Positions 45,362 through 56,439 of a stretch of 64,000 bases of DNA are shown here, piece after piece; the stretch's first letter is position 1, and every line of letters begins with the position of its first letter. This stretch comes from Erinaceus europaeus. Its lineage: Eukaryota; Chordata; Mammalia; Eulipotyphla; Erinaceidae. The notes beneath the pieces were generated by a model. That model had not been told where the DNA came from and made no database searches. It saw only the letters and a program-made list of their open reading frames with translations. Both the position numbers and the translations under genes were made by a program. Location: contig NC_080175.1 in assembly GCF_950295315.1 (NCBI RefSeq), positions 87,444,161 through 87,508,160 on the forward strand. The letters are read 5' to 3'.

Positions 45362-46700
45362 GTAAGAAGATCTGAAAGGGAAACTAAAAGCAGGACCTGA
45401 CCAAATTGTAAGTAGGGCACCAAAGTAAAAACCCTGTGGTGAGGGGTAGACATGCAGCTTCCTGGGCCAGTGGGGGGTGGGAGTGGGTGGGAGGGATGGG
45501 TCACTGTCTTTTGGTGGTGGGAATGGTGTTTATGTACACTCCTAGTAAAGTGTAGTCATATAAATCACTAGATAATTAATATGAGAGGGGGAAAATTAAT
45601 TGTATGTCTTGAAGTTTTTAAAACACAGACTGAGTCTTTTTAATATATAGGATGTGTATTTGATGTGCGGACTCTCTCAAAAGCCTAGACCAAGTAGATG
45701 AGAAGCATCCAATAGCACAGCTATATACAAGATACTGGGTACTGTACAGCAAACCCTAACAGAAGGACTTTTCAAAGTTAACACAATTACCAAATAATGC
45801 GATGATAACATTAATTTTCCATTGTCTTTTTGAACCCTAAGACAGCAGGAATCTCACATCTCCACTATAGAGCCTCTACTTCCCCCAGTCCTTGCACCCT
45901 TGGATAGGGCCCACTTTCCCGTATGCCTCTCCAAATCCATATCAAATAATATTGCATCTGCCAATCGCAACCTAATCAACACAACGATTGCCACCTCAAC
46001 ATGCTTCAGCTCAGACTGTGTCCAGAGACTTCACGTGTGGAATGACAACCCTTCAGCTTCATTACTCGGGTGAGACCTTTCCTTACGTAGTATTCTCTAA
46101 TTACATCCCAGGTGGTTCACTTTCTAACAAAGACACAAAACCTAGATATACACCAGTTTCTGTGAGAGAGAGCATATGTTCACACATATCCATAAACTAC
46201 TGCAAAATATATACCTGAAAGCAGAAGTACACTAGAGTTTGCAGCAAGTACCCCCCTAACACTTCCTCTCCACTGTTGCCACCTTTGGGTCCATGATTGC
46301 TCAACAATTTGTTTGGCCTTGTATGTTAACTCTCTTTTCAGACGCCATCAGGATGCTGGCCAGGCTTCCCTGGATTGAAGACCCCACCAATGTGCCCTGG
46401 AGCTCCGCTTCCCCAGAGACCCACCCTACTAGGGAAAGAGAGAGGCAGACTGGGAGTATGGACCGACCAGTCAACGTCCATGTTCAGCGGGGAAGCAATT
46501 ACAGAAGCCAGACCTTCCACCTTCTGCAACTCACAAGGACCCTGGGTCCATGCTCCCAGAGGGATAGAGAATGGGAAAGCTATGAGGGGAGGGGGTGGGA
46601 TATGGAGATTGGGTGGTGGGAATTGTGTGGAGTTGTACCCTTCCTAGCCTATGGATTTGTTAATTTATCCTTTCTTAAATAAAAAATAAATTAAAAAAAA
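45362..46700 (+). mobile_element. L1 3'UTR
   Basis: Non-coding 3'UTR of the same L1 copy, G-rich at 45465-45500 (GTGGGGGGTGGGAGTGGGTG), which fits the G-rich tract common in mammalian L1 3'UTRs. Its terminal 0.33 kb is the segment duplicated at 28.7, 33.4 and 63.4 kb. Confidence 0.9.
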
Positions 46701-46719
46701 GAAAAATCTTCTTCTTGAA

Positions 46720-47630
46720 AGTGAGATAAAAAATAAAAAAAAGACTATTTGACTAACCTGAATAACATTGTTTGTAATCACAAGATTTCAAAACTGTTCA
46801 CAAAATAATGAAGGGATATTTACTAGCAACACTTGAATGAAAGTTTACTTTATTGCTATTATTTTGAAGTTCTACAAAGGGTTTCATTGAAACTCTCCCT
46901 AGTACTAATGAATGTAATTTAACTAACATTTCTTCACATTGTTCAAAGCAAACTTTTCCAGTTTTACCTGATACCTTCTGCAACTATTTGAAGGACTAGG
47001 GTCTTTACTTAGGGGAGTTTAATTCATAGGAATAGGGCTTCATTTTTGCCTTCAGTAGTTGAAGTCCAAGCCATGTATGCACTGACTTAATAAACCAGCG
47101 GGCTATTACAAAGTCTATTTCATGTTTACCTAACTGCTTGAAGAAAAGAAATGGAGGAATTTGGGGGTGGGATCACTGACTATAGAATTCAAAATGCCAA
47201 ATAGTAGGAAGAAAGATATTCATACTGATAATTAAAGTTGTTACAATTTACAGATTTTGAGTTCACAATTGATATTTTTCAACTAGATGAGAATTTGTTC
47301 AGATGACAACATTAACTGACAAAGTAGTTGCTTTTTTATTGACAGTATATTTATAATATCAAGTAAAATTTAAAATATTAAAAATTCAGTGATGGGATAT
47401 AAAGACCTACTGAGAAATAGTTTTTATTATTTTCTAAGTATGAAAAGACATAACTCAGTCATGAATGTCTTTTTTTTTCATTTTTGAGGAAAGATAATTA
47501 GCCTTCATGGGTGGGATATATGATTCATTCTACTGAGATACATTTTATTTCATTGTGAATTAAATAGTTTAATTTAAAATGTTGTATGCTACTTGTTACT
47601 GAAGAGCTATCAATGACAACTAAGAATGAC
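46720..47630. other. single-copy stretch
   Basis: Nothing recognised. Confidence 0.4.
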
Positions 47631-47636
47631 TTAAAA

Positions 47637-47771
47637 GGCCAAGGTTGTGGTGCACCTGGTTAAGTGTTCACATCACAGTGCACAAGGACCCAGGTTCAAG
47701 CCCCTGGTCCCCACCTTCAGGGGGAAAGCTTCATGAATGTTGAAGCAGGGCTGCAGGTGTCTCCATCTGTT
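47637..47771 (+). mobile_element. B-type SINE, 3' truncated
   Basis: AAAGGCCAAGGTTGTGGTGC head and GGTCCCCACCTTCAGGGGGA, then it stops at GGTGTCTCCATCTG where an A-type head begins. The B tail is missing. Confidence 0.8.
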
Positions 47772-47774
47772 TCA

Positions 47775-48052
47775 GGAGTCAGGCTCTGATGCAGCAGGTT
47801 ATGCGCACGTGGTGCAAAGCGCAAGGACAGGTTTAAGGATCCCCGATCTAGCCCCCGGCTCCCCTCCTGTAGGGAAGTCGCTTCACAAGTGGTGAAGCAG
47901 GTCTGCAGATATCTGTCTTTCTCTCCCCCCCTCTGTCTTCCCCTCCTCTCTCCATTTCTCTCTGTTCTATCCAACAACAATGGCATCAAATAACAACAAC
48001 AACGTTAAACAATAAGTGCAACAAAAGGAAAAATAAGTAAATAAATATAAAA
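47775..48052 (+). mobile_element. A-type SINE fused to a truncated B copy
   Basis: AGGAGTCAGGCTCTGATGCA head, CAAAAGGAAAAATAAGTAAA tail. With no B tail afterwards, this is either insertion plus deletion or a template-switch chimera. Confidence 0.85.
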
Positions 48053-48054
48053 AA

Positions 48055-48575
48055 CAGAAAGACTTGATAGGTCAGCTATACTCTTATCAAATATGATATT
48101 TGTAATTATTGTTATAAGTGAGTCATTACTTTGATATCATTTAATCTTTCAATTCTTATGACCTTTAAATTTAACTAGAAATTATATTGCAGTTGCAACA
48201 CTTACAGCATACACTGTGTAAAATAATGTAGCACTACACATATTTCCATCCAAACCAAGTAAAATGATGTATTTTAAAAATATAAACCTCTGTTCCAGGA
48301 TCTCAGGAAGGTTTTCATTTGTTTAATAGAGAAACAATGTTCACATGTTTAAAATTATTATTTGGTGTTATGATTTAAAGATACATTTGTATAATCTTAA
48401 AGCACTTTTAATAATTTTCCAAAACAAATGCATCATATTTGATAGCTCAATCTATTTAGAACTTTAAACATTCACTATAGTAGGTTCAATTTTTTAATTT
48501 GAAGTCTTACATTTTTCTGGCAACTGAAAAAAAAATAGTGTAGTAAAAGAAACTTAAACACCCACTATCTTAAGT
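48055..48575. other. single-copy stretch
   Basis: Nothing recognised. Confidence 0.4.
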
Positions 48576-48579
48576 CATG

Positions 48580-49130
48580 CCAAAATATTTCATAAAGTTC
48601 TCTGAGTTTTGTTTTCAAATACACAATCCCTATCAAGGTCCTACCAAATTTCTTCAAGGGAGCAGAACAAAAGATACAAAATTTGTCTGGAGACATAAAA
48701 TACCCAAAGTATTTTAGTATATAGCCAAAGTAATCCGGAGAGAAAAGAGTAAGAATGGAGGAATGATGGTTTCTGACCTCAAAACATACTACAGTGCCAC
48801 TATAATCAAAACGGCCTGTTACTGGAACCAAAATAGGCACAGAGACCAATGCAGTAGAACTCAGAGCCCAGAAATCAGCACCAACAACCCCCCCCCCAGC
48901 ATACCTACAGTCAATTAATTTTTGACTAGAGAGCCCCAAAAAAAATCAAATGAAAAAAAGAGAGTCTATCGAACAAACGGGTTGGGAAAACTGGGTTGAA
49001 ATATGCAAAATGAAAGTGGACCACCAAATTTCACATATACAAAAGTTAATTCCAAATGGATCAAGATTTAGAAGTTAGACTAAAAAACATCAAATACTTA
49101 GAAGAAAACAAAGGCTAAACTCTCTTTCAT
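48580..49130 (+). pseudogene. Decayed L1 ORF2 central fragment
   Basis: Nucleotide order AATCCCTATCAAGGTCCTAC, ATGATGGTTTCTGACCTCAA, AACATACTACAGTGCCACTA, TACTGGAACCAAAATAGGCA and ATGGATCAAGATTTAGAAGT parallels the mammalian L1 ORF2 region between the RT domain and the C-terminus. Frames are broken by several stops and indels. It lacks the 3'UTR seen in the younger copies, so it is an older independent fragment. A 124-codon minus frame at 48565-48939 is antisense to it and not a gene. Confidence 0.75.
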
Positions 49131-49134
49131 TTGG

Positions 49135-49740
49135 GTTTTGGAAACATTTTGTCCACAATTCTTTCTTTTTTCCTAACTTACATCATGGTTTCCTTGTTTC
49201 AAGGAATATACTGATCAATGATTTGAGGTATGGTCACCAGTTTTTCTTTGATAACTACAATGCAGGAGACATTTGCCAAGACATACACGTTGTGTTTGAG
49301 TCAAGTCGTCTGAACCATTTCTGTTCCTCATTCACCATGAGCAGGGCTTGCTGAGTAACTTGCGCCTTCAGTCTGAGCCCAAGAATGAGAGTGATGTGAA
49401 TCTAACATGGCCTCCAAATTATAGCCTGAATCTCATCTCAAGCAAGTCAGGAGGAACCACAGAAAACCTTTAGGCATAGGAGTAAGAACTAAATGTGCTT
49501 TGTATGCACACTACTGAACGTTGTAGGGTTGGTTCATACCCGTTCACTCTTAGAATCAACAGTGCGTACAGGTAAGTCTTGCCTTCTAAATCCAGAGGAG
49601 AAAAATGTAGAGACTATGATGAGCATAGTCACCATCAGCATTATATTAATATTTATATATGTTTAAAGACCAAACGAAGAGAGTTAATAGATTAGACTAA
49701 CACTTAAAGGGATAAAGTCGGGGGGAAAACAAACAAAAAC
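49135..49740 (+). other. Unassigned segment with possible decayed exon or pseudogene
   Basis: In one plus frame near 49200-49300 there is a stop-free run reading like NDLRYGHQFFFDNYNAGDIC, and in a shifted frame near 49310-49460 another including LQSEPKNESDVNLTWPPNYS. A GT-type splice donor-like ACAG|GTAAGT lies at 49568-49577 and a pyrimidine-AG acceptor-like site near 49185-49203. Stops and at least one frameshift would be needed, so at most it is a decayed remnant. I cannot name a parent gene. Confidence 0.2.
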
Positions 49741-49743
49741 TAT

Positions 49744-49963
49744 GGGAGTCCAGAAGTTGTGCAGCTGGCTAAGTGCAGGTGGTGCTGGTCTTTACAAGCA
49801 GTGAAGCAGGTCTGCAAGTATCTTATCTTTCTCTCCTCCTCTCTGTCTTCCCCTCCTCTCTCCATTTCTCTCTGTCCTATCCAACAATGAAGGCAACAAT
49901 AATAACTACAAGAAACAAGGACAACAAAAAGGGAATAAACAAATATTAAAAAGTAAAATCCTT
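49744..49963 (+). mobile_element. A-type SINE with internal deletion
   Basis: Head GGGAGTCCAGAAGTTGTGCA jumps from GCAGGTGGTGC to TGGTCTTTACAAGCAGTGAA, losing roughly 90 bp including the B box. The tail AACAAAAAGGGAATAAACAA is normal. Confidence 0.85.
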
Positions 49964-49969
49964 TAAAAA

Positions 49970-50255
49970 AACATCTTTATAGAGAATTAATCATTGTAAT
50001 CTGCTAAAATATTTTTTAGAAAACAAAGTAACTTTATATAGAAAAATATGAAAATAAGGCAAGAGAAAACATACACTTGTCAACAAATCTAAATGAACTA
50101 TTTTAAATAAAATTACTCAAACATTCTATTCCTAGAATTAAATTTTAGTTTTATGAAATCATTTTAATTTTTGAGTATTTGATTAGCTTAATGGAGATAT
50201 AAGACTAGAATTTCATATTTGTATACATTATAGGGAAATGATAGAATTATTGCAT
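49970..50255. other. single-copy AT-rich stretch
   Basis: Nothing recognised. Confidence 0.4.
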
Positions 50256-50260
50256 TTAAA

Positions 50261-50540
50261 GAGAGTTTACAAAAATTTTTTTCTCTCCAGAGTTATTGCT
50301 GGGGGCTCAGTGCCTGAACTACAAATCCATTGTCCTGTGGCCATTTTTCTATTCAATTTTTTTTTAATAGGACAGAGAGAAATAGAGAGGGGAGAAAAGG
50401 TAGACACCTGCAGACCTACTCCACCGCTTGTTAAACGACTCCCCCGTAGGTGGGGAGCCAAGGGGCTTGAACTGGGATCACTGTGTGGATCCTTGTGCTT
50501 TGTAGTACGTGAACCACTGCCCAGGCCCCTGAAAGTTTAC
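50261..50540 (-). mobile_element. D-type SINE with 10-bp TSD
   Basis: GAGAGTTTAC (50261-50270) recurs as GAAAGTTTAC (50531-50540). 3' module CTCCAGAGTTATTGCTGGGG, body GACTCCCCCGTAGGTGGGGA, head CTGCCCAGGCCCCT. Minus orientation. Confidence 0.9.
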
Positions 50541-50794
50541 TATTGTTTATGTAAAAAAAATATTGTCATGGCATCTTTCTTTCCAAAACAATAAAAGTTC
50601 CCAAATAACCATTAGGGGTGAGTCTGGAGACATCTCCATAAAATATATTTGTGAGAATTCAGACTTGTTTCAATCTATGATTACTCATCTATTAGGTAAA
50701 TATTTATTTTAATGTATTTTTCTAGTGTTAGGGCTTTGTTCAAGTGTGATTTAACCACTGGAGCCAAATTAAATATTTACTTATTTATTATTTT

Positions 50795-50992
50795 TACTTA
50801 TGAACATTTACTTATTTATTATTGGATACCAACAAAGAGAATTTGAGAGGGGAGGGGAGAAAGTGACAGGGAAAGAGACAGAGAGACATCTGCAGGTCTG
50901 CTTCACCACTCATGAAGCTTTCCCCCTGCAGGTAGTGGCCAAGGGCTCGAACCCGTATCCTTGAACCAGGTGTTCCATCACCTCCCCCCACT
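50795..50992 (-). mobile_element. B-type SINE
   Basis: TTATTTATTATTGGATACCA, GAAGCTTTCCCCCTGCAGGT and TTCCATCACCTCCCCCCAC. Minus orientation. Confidence 0.82.
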
Positions 50993-51024
50993 TAATTTTT
51001 CTATTTTAAAAAATATTTCAGACA

Positions 51025-51200
51025 TTACTGGCAAAATAACTCCCCTGGATAATATGGTATGCCTTGGTATGCATACAGTGGAGCCTCAAGCCCAAGCCTC
51101 ACTGCACTGAGAAAAGCTTTGGTGCTGTGGAGTCCTCCCCACTTTCCTTCTGCCTCTCACTCTCTGACTTTATATGAAAAACAAAACAAACAACAACAAA
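51025..51200 (+). mobile_element. F-like SINE
   Basis: GGCAAAATAACTCCCCTGGA, CAAGCCCAAGCCTCACTGCA and GGTGCTGTGGAGTCCTCCCC with an A-rich end. Confidence 0.5.
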
Positions 51201-51239
51201 ACAGTTAAGAATGGTGATGCACCAGCAATAATAACAACA

Positions 51240-52095
51240 AAATCAAATAGAGAGACAGTGAGAGATAAAAATGGTGAGACACCACAGTGCTGTTGTTTTC
51301 CCTGGGGCTACGACACCCCATATGCAATCATGTTCAAACTTAGACCAAGTCAAACAAGACATGTGCCTACAAAGTAATCTATCTTCCAGTTCATGGATTT
51401 GCAATATTCTAAACTCAGTTTCCTGTGTATTTATATGATGTGGATTTAATTTCTCAGTCTCTGATTTAAACATATACTTTCATTCTGTCAAAGTAAAGTA
51501 GTTTTTGGAGAAGATGCAAATGGGGTATTGTTTTTTATGCTTTTGTATACTGTTTTTTCTTTTGTTTTTCCCCTTGTTTTCTACCAAACATGAAAATGTC
51601 TGGGAAGTCACTTCACATCAGTCTGACAAACTGTCATCATGCTCAGACCACTGCTTGTTTTGGGATTGCTTGATGTGTCAAAACATTGCAATGAATTATT
51701 TAAAAAAATCTGAATTTTCCACGTTCATTATCCAAATCATTGAATCCTGTTAGATTTCCAAGGAGAAGAAACAAAGCAAAACAAACAACAACAACAAAAA
51801 AGATTAAAGGCAACACAATTTAGCAGACATGCATCTCGCCCCAGAATAAACATGAATCTATTCTATTACAGATTTCTACTGTTACTACAGATCAGAGCAC
51901 TTAGGTTGAAACAAGAGAGCATGCATAAAGACACAATGCATTCCAAGTAGAAATTGTTTCCTATTGTATATAACAGTCATAAATTAAGTCATACAAAATT
52001 AATTCAAACTTTCAAGTTAGACATTAACTTCAACAGGTAGTATACTAGTGAATTATGAATTATTAACATAGGTACACGATGTCTCTAAAAACTAT
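51240..52095. other. single-copy stretch, possible regulatory
   Basis: 51590-51750 is repeat-free with balanced composition (GTCACTTCACATCAGTCTGA, CAGACCACTGCTTGTTTTGG) and might be conserved. No gene seen; an 82-codon frame at 51505-51753 has no domain. Confidence 0.3.
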
Positions 52096-52104
52096 TCTCT
52101 CCTA

Positions 52105-52271
52105 TGGTCTGGGAGGTGGCACAGTGGATAAAGCATCAGACTCTCAAGCATGAGGTCCTGAGTTCAATCCCCGGCAGCACATGTACCAGAATGATGCCTG
52201 ATTCTTTCTCCCTCCTCCTAGGTTTCTCATTAATAAGTAAATGAAATCTTAGAAAAAAAAAAAAAAAAGAA
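52105..52271 (+). mobile_element. C-type SINE
   Basis: GGTCTGGGAGGTGGCACAGT, TAAAGCATCAGACTCTCAAG, TGAGTTCAATCCCCGGCAGC and poly(A) at 52253-52268. Second clear C copy, after 7568-7746. Confidence 0.9.
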
Positions 52272-52274
52272 ACA

Positions 52275-52680
52275 GGAAACTATCCCTCTTTCTTTTAGAA
52301 TGTTCCAATCATGAACTGACATTATTCATTTTTCTTAAAAAAATACAGAAATTGGTAGTATCTTCTATACACTTGTTTATATAACACGTCTCTGAAGCAC
52401 GATTCATTATCTTACTATTATGTGTTTTAATGTGTAACTGTAAACAACAGCTCTCAGTAACCCGACAAATACCGCTTATGTGCCCAGTTTCATTACACTG
52501 TAATCAGAAAGATGTGTCTGTTCTGGTGTATGAATATAGTTTCATTATTATAGGATGTGTCTCACTGCTAAAGAGTATCAAGTAGCTTTGAATGGTATTT
52601 CTTTAAACAGGGAATTTATTAAAACTGGAAGTCATTAAGAATCTATTTCACAGCAATATGTTTTAGCAAAAACAAATAAA
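52275..52680. other. single-copy stretch
   Basis: Nothing recognised. Confidence 0.4.
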
Positions 52681-52686
52681 TTAAAT

Positions 52687-52865
52687 TAGGGCTGGGTGGT
52701 GTTGGGTCCAATTGAGCACACACATTGTAGTGCAAAAAGACCCAGGTTCAAGACCCCACGTGCATGGAGGAAGCTTCACGTTTGGTGAAGCAGGTCTCCA
52801 CGCGTCTACCTCCCTTTCCCCTCTCAATTTTTCTCTATATCTATCCAATAAATGAATATGTATGT
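52687..52865 (+). mobile_element. B-type SINE
   Basis: GGGCTGGGTGGTGTTGGGTC head, TTCAAGACCCCACGTGCATG and TCCAATAAATGAATATGTAT tail. The head has a short internal change relative to other copies. Confidence 0.8.
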
Positions 52866-52869
52866 GTAT

Positions 52870-54240
52870 GACTTACATCTGAAGTTTTCATAGTTGTATT
52901 CTTTCAAGAAGGATCTGATGGAATATATAATTTACTCCTGAGTAGGATAACATAAAGGTATAGAAAATTTGGGAACAGGTGATCATGGATATTTTTTATT
53001 ATCATTAATATTTTTAATGATAGAATTATTTCAGAGTCAACTACTTTAGTTACAATTTGGATTATTTAAAGCACTGTTAGTAAGATAATGTAGGTTACAC
53101 AAATGCTTAAAATTAAATTTTTCTTTTTAAAGCATACTTTTATATGTTTAATAGTTTTACAAAACTTCTGTAGCAGAATCATATGTAATTTCAGATTTTA
53201 ACTTGAGTACCTGAAAGGATGAAGACATAATTTCAGATTTTATTATAATACAGAATTTTTTATCAAGTTTAATAAACTTGATAAAAAGACATAAATAATA
53301 AAAAAAATAATAATAAAGCATCTTTTTATCAAGACGTCTTTTTTTTTATTACAACGTCTATGTCTATTGATAGCCTCTGTATGTGGGTATTAAGCTGTGT
53401 ATTTATTTATATGTATATATAAAAGTTTGTTGCTTACTCTAATGTTCTCCTGTGAATAATTTATATTGTCTCCCGATAAATTTTATAATCACATGTGTAC
53501 AGTGAAAGATAATCCAAATAATAAATTTGTCTTGTTTATTTGATCACATTGACTACTATATTTGTTGCTAAACAAAACATAATATTAAATGTTTCTTTTT
53601 GTTCATACTAATATCTTCCTAGTTTTAATTCTATTACCTGTAAATTCATCACTTTGGTACTCAAGGGCCTGATAAGAGAGAATATTGGGCCACTGGACAT
53701 GAGTCAATTCCGTTTGCCAGTAGCTTCAAGTTTGGCATCATGTTCATAGTGGCTGTTCACACATTTGAGCATAGCTATCACTTCCAGAAAAAGACATTTA
53801 ATCACACTTTGTATTTGGTTTTGTATAATAGATTTTAAAATGATTTTTATCAGTTGATGAGTTGGTTTGGGTTTGTGTCTTTAGAAATTCTGACTGTCTG
53901 GGATTTAGAAGATTTAACTACAAATACTCTCTGTTCTTATATAAGCAATGCTGACTTTCACCTTGCCCACTGACATACACTGAGAATAGGGATGGGAGTG
54001 GATGGGAATTTTTTTTTTTCTCAAAAACAAGCTACATAATCACATTATTTAATCCTCCCTTTTGGAAGCATGAAAATGATTTGAAGAGCCTTTTCTTGAG
54101 TATAAAATAGAAAAAAAAAAATCCTAAAAAGGATGAAGGTGAGAAATACATAAGCTTCAGGGTATTTAATTCTCAGAAATTCTTCACTACCAGCTCTTGA
54201 AATAAATCTGATAGGTCAGACTCAGAGAAGCCAGGTTGTC
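52870..54240. other. single-copy stretch with an AT palindrome
   Basis: The only structured feature is the palindrome cluster at 53257-53340 (see next entry). No gene seen. Confidence 0.45.
53257..53287. repeat. Perfect 15-bp inverted repeat, 1-nt spacer
   Basis: TTTTTATCAAGTTTA, one A, then TAAACTTGATAAAAA. The right arm is also complementary to TCTTTTTATCAAG at 53321-53333, which is followed by the 10-bp palindrome AAGACGTCTT (53331-53340). Confidence 0.95.
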
Positions 54241-54245
54241 CCCTC

Positions 54246-54286
54246 AGAGAGCTTATAGCAAAATAAATAAATAAATAAATAGAAAA

Positions 54287-54334
<48 letters not shown>

Positions 54335-54336
54335 GA
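54246..54336 (+). repeat. (AAAT)n/(AAAG)n microsatellite
   Basis: AAATAAAT units at about 54259-54282, then AAAG units to about 54333. Confidence 0.95.
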
Positions 54337-54579
54337 AAATCTAAACTAAATTCAGCTTGTGATGGCAGTTGTGAAGTGATGTGCCTAACTAATATCTAAT
54401 GGTCTGCACAGAATAAAGACTTCATGAATGGAATGGTAGCAATGTTGGGAAATGCAGACAGCATTATAATGGGTCTAGAAGGCTTTCCTTCTTTCTTTGT
54501 TTCCTCAACCCCTTCTTTTATTCCTTTCTTTGTTTCCTCCTTTCCTGATTCTTAAATTCTCAGAATTTTTCTAAAGAAA

Positions 54580-54700
54580 TGTAGTTTGGGGAGACAGCCT
54601 AATGGTTCCGCAAATGACTTTCATGCCCAAGGGTCTGAGTTCCTAGGTTTAATCAATCCCAGAACAATCATAGTCAGAACTGAACAGAAAATAAATATTG
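54580..54700 (+). mobile_element. E-type SINE, old
   Basis: GGGGAGACAGCCTAATGGTT, CAAATGACTTTCATGCCCAA and GTCAGAACTGAACAGAAAAT. Diverged. Confidence 0.55.
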
Positions 54701-54955
54701 ATAAGTAAATAACACAGAAAGCAGAGAGATAAAATCATTTTCAGCAAATACTTGTCTATATAATCACTATTAATGAATCATTTTCCCCTACTTTTAAGAA
54801 GCATACTCACTGAAATCATCCTGATGTTTTCAGTAACTGGCCAACAATCTTCATGATATTTTTAATGCTCAGGTAAGAGGCACAGTTATAGTGCCTACAG
54901 TTTCAATATTTTGTTTGGTATCCTGTGCTACACATTCTCCAACAATTCGGTTTAA

Positions 54956-55166
54956 GGGGCCAGGCAGTGGCGCACCTGATTAAGTGCACACATTACAGTG
55001 CACAAAGTCCCAGGTTCAAGCCCTTGGTCCCCGCCTCTAGGGGAAAAGCTTCACAATTGGTGAAGCAGGGCTGCAGGTTTCTCTCTGTCTTCCTCTCCCT
55101 CTTTATCTGCCCCACTTCTCTCAATTTCTCTCTGTCTCTATTCAATAAAAAAAATAAATAAATAAG
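54956..55166 (+). mobile_element. B-type SINE
   Basis: GGGGCCAGGCAGTGGCGCAC head, CCCAGGTTCAAGCCCTTGGT and TATTCAATAAAAAAAATAAA tail. A weak TSD TTCGGTTTA/TTGGGTTTA may flank it. Confidence 0.9.
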
Positions 55167-55217
55167 TTGGGTTTATAAAATTTTGCTTTATGTAGATGAT
55201 ATGATAGATCATACACA

Positions 55218-55385
55218 CGATTTTATTTTATTATTTTATTTTATTTTATATAGAGATAGAGGGCGAGAGACAAAAGGAAAAAATGAAACTATATGCTGAA
55301 GCTCCCTTCAGTGTGTTCTGGGCCATACTCAAATCTAGGCAGTATATATGTCTTTTCCTAGGCAGTGCCCTACCCAAGTAAATTA
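55218..55385 (-). mobile_element. Old minus-strand SINE
   Basis: TTTTATTTTATTATTTTATT start, ATAGAGATAGAGGGCGAGAG, GAAGCTCCCTTCAGTGTGTT and CAGTGCCCTACCC. Low identity. Confidence 0.45.
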
Positions 55386-55539
55386 TTTTTTTTGCCAGTT
55401 TACCATGAAGCTTTTAACAGTGGTCTGATTTGATTTCCATTTACAGTTCCACATGGTATCTGCCACTGTGGCATTTAGTTGTTCTTTATTAAATGGGATG
55501 CAAGTATGTATACTAGAAAATAATAATGTGTATACTTAT

Positions 55540-55705
55540 GATGCACTTTTAGTGTGCAAAATATTTGTATATAGACCTTTACAATTATCATCTTCCCAAG
55601 AAGAAGTTAAAACAGAGGTGAGGTAATTATCTAAAAATTGCAACTACATGCTAGATTAGAACTCAGTCATAATAACTAGATTTCATGCTTCTAGCCACTA
55701 TTCTA
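55540..55705 (+). mobile_element. MIR relic
   Basis: TTAAAACAGAGGTGAGGTAA, CTACATGCTAGATTAGAACT and CTTCTAGCCACTATTCTAAG follow the MIR order ending near 'tcttaaccactatgc'. Confidence 0.55.
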
Positions 55706-55709
55706 AGCA

Positions 55710-56195
55710 TGAACAGGTGTAAGTTAATGAGTGGCTAAGATTCATAGCACACATTAGGAAGTGGCAGCAGATAGTTTCAGTGCATAATAAAAGGGATATT
55801 CTGAATACAAGCATGAACTGTCTCTGTCAAAGGACACAAATAAACTCCTATTTGCATAGAGGTATATTTTCTAACCTGGAAATTTATTTTATGGATAAAA
55901 TGAAAAGGATGACATGGAAAATTATCATGGGAACTGCAGGGGAAGCGCTTCATTTTGCAGTTATCTTTACAACAAGAAATAAGCCTATTAAAAAAAGGGG
56001 GGGGGAGTAGACAAAAATTGCCTTTTCTTGACAAGAAAGCCTGTCAGCAACGGAAGACAAGGGGGGATGGTACGCACTATCACTATTTGGCTTTCACTGT
56101 GTCTTATTGGAGGCTGTTTTGTTGTTATTTGTAATAAACTAGAATATAATTGTATAATGTCTATTTTTAATACTTCAGGCATTCCTATTCTTTTG
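55710..56195. other. single-copy stretch
   Basis: G run at 55997-56006 and a C/G-poor remainder. Two overlapping short frames (55777-56034) show no domain. Confidence 0.4.
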
Positions 56196-56205
56196 CCTGT
56201 ATAGT

Positions 56206-56437
56206 TTTTTTTTTTTTTTACTTTTTTAAAATTATCTTTATTTATTTATTTGGATAGAGACAGCCAGAAATGGAGAGGGGAGAGGGTGATAGAGAGGGAG
56301 AGAGACAGAGAGACAACTGCAGCCCTACTTCACCACTTGTGAAGCTTTCCCTCTGCAGGTGGGGGACGGGGGCTCAAACCCAGGTCCTTGCCCACTGTAA
56401 TATATGCGCTCAACCAGGTGCATCGCCACCCAGCCCC
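56206..56437 (-). mobile_element. B-type SINE
   Basis: ATTATCTTTATTTATTTATT, GATAGAGACAGCCAGAAATG, CTTTCCCTCTGCAGGTGGGG and TGCATCGCCACCCAGCCCC head. Minus orientation. Confidence 0.9.
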
Positions 56438-56439
56438 TG

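Larger units (their letters stand above)
44690..46717 (+). mobile_element. 5'-truncated L1 LINE with 17-bp TSD
   Basis: GAAAAATCTTCTTCTTG at 44690-44706 is repeated exactly at 46701-46717. The insert 44707-46700 holds the ORF2 C-terminal end (stop at 45359-45361), a 3'UTR of about 1.3 kb with GGGGGGTGGGAGTGGGTGGG, and a poly(A) end AATAAAAAATAAATTAAAAA. The 5' end is truncated at GCAAACTTAGCACC. An intact TSD and a largely open frame suggest a recent event. Confidence 0.97.

Noticed and set aside
45226..45504. 92-codon minus-strand frame over the L1 3'UTR
   Set aside because: Antisense to the ORF2 end and G-rich 3'UTR; repeated in the second L1 copy.
54246..54336. Possible transposon poly(A) of an unseen element
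   Set aside because: The AAAT/AAAG run has no SINE or LINE body on either side that I can recognise, so I list it only as a microsatellite.
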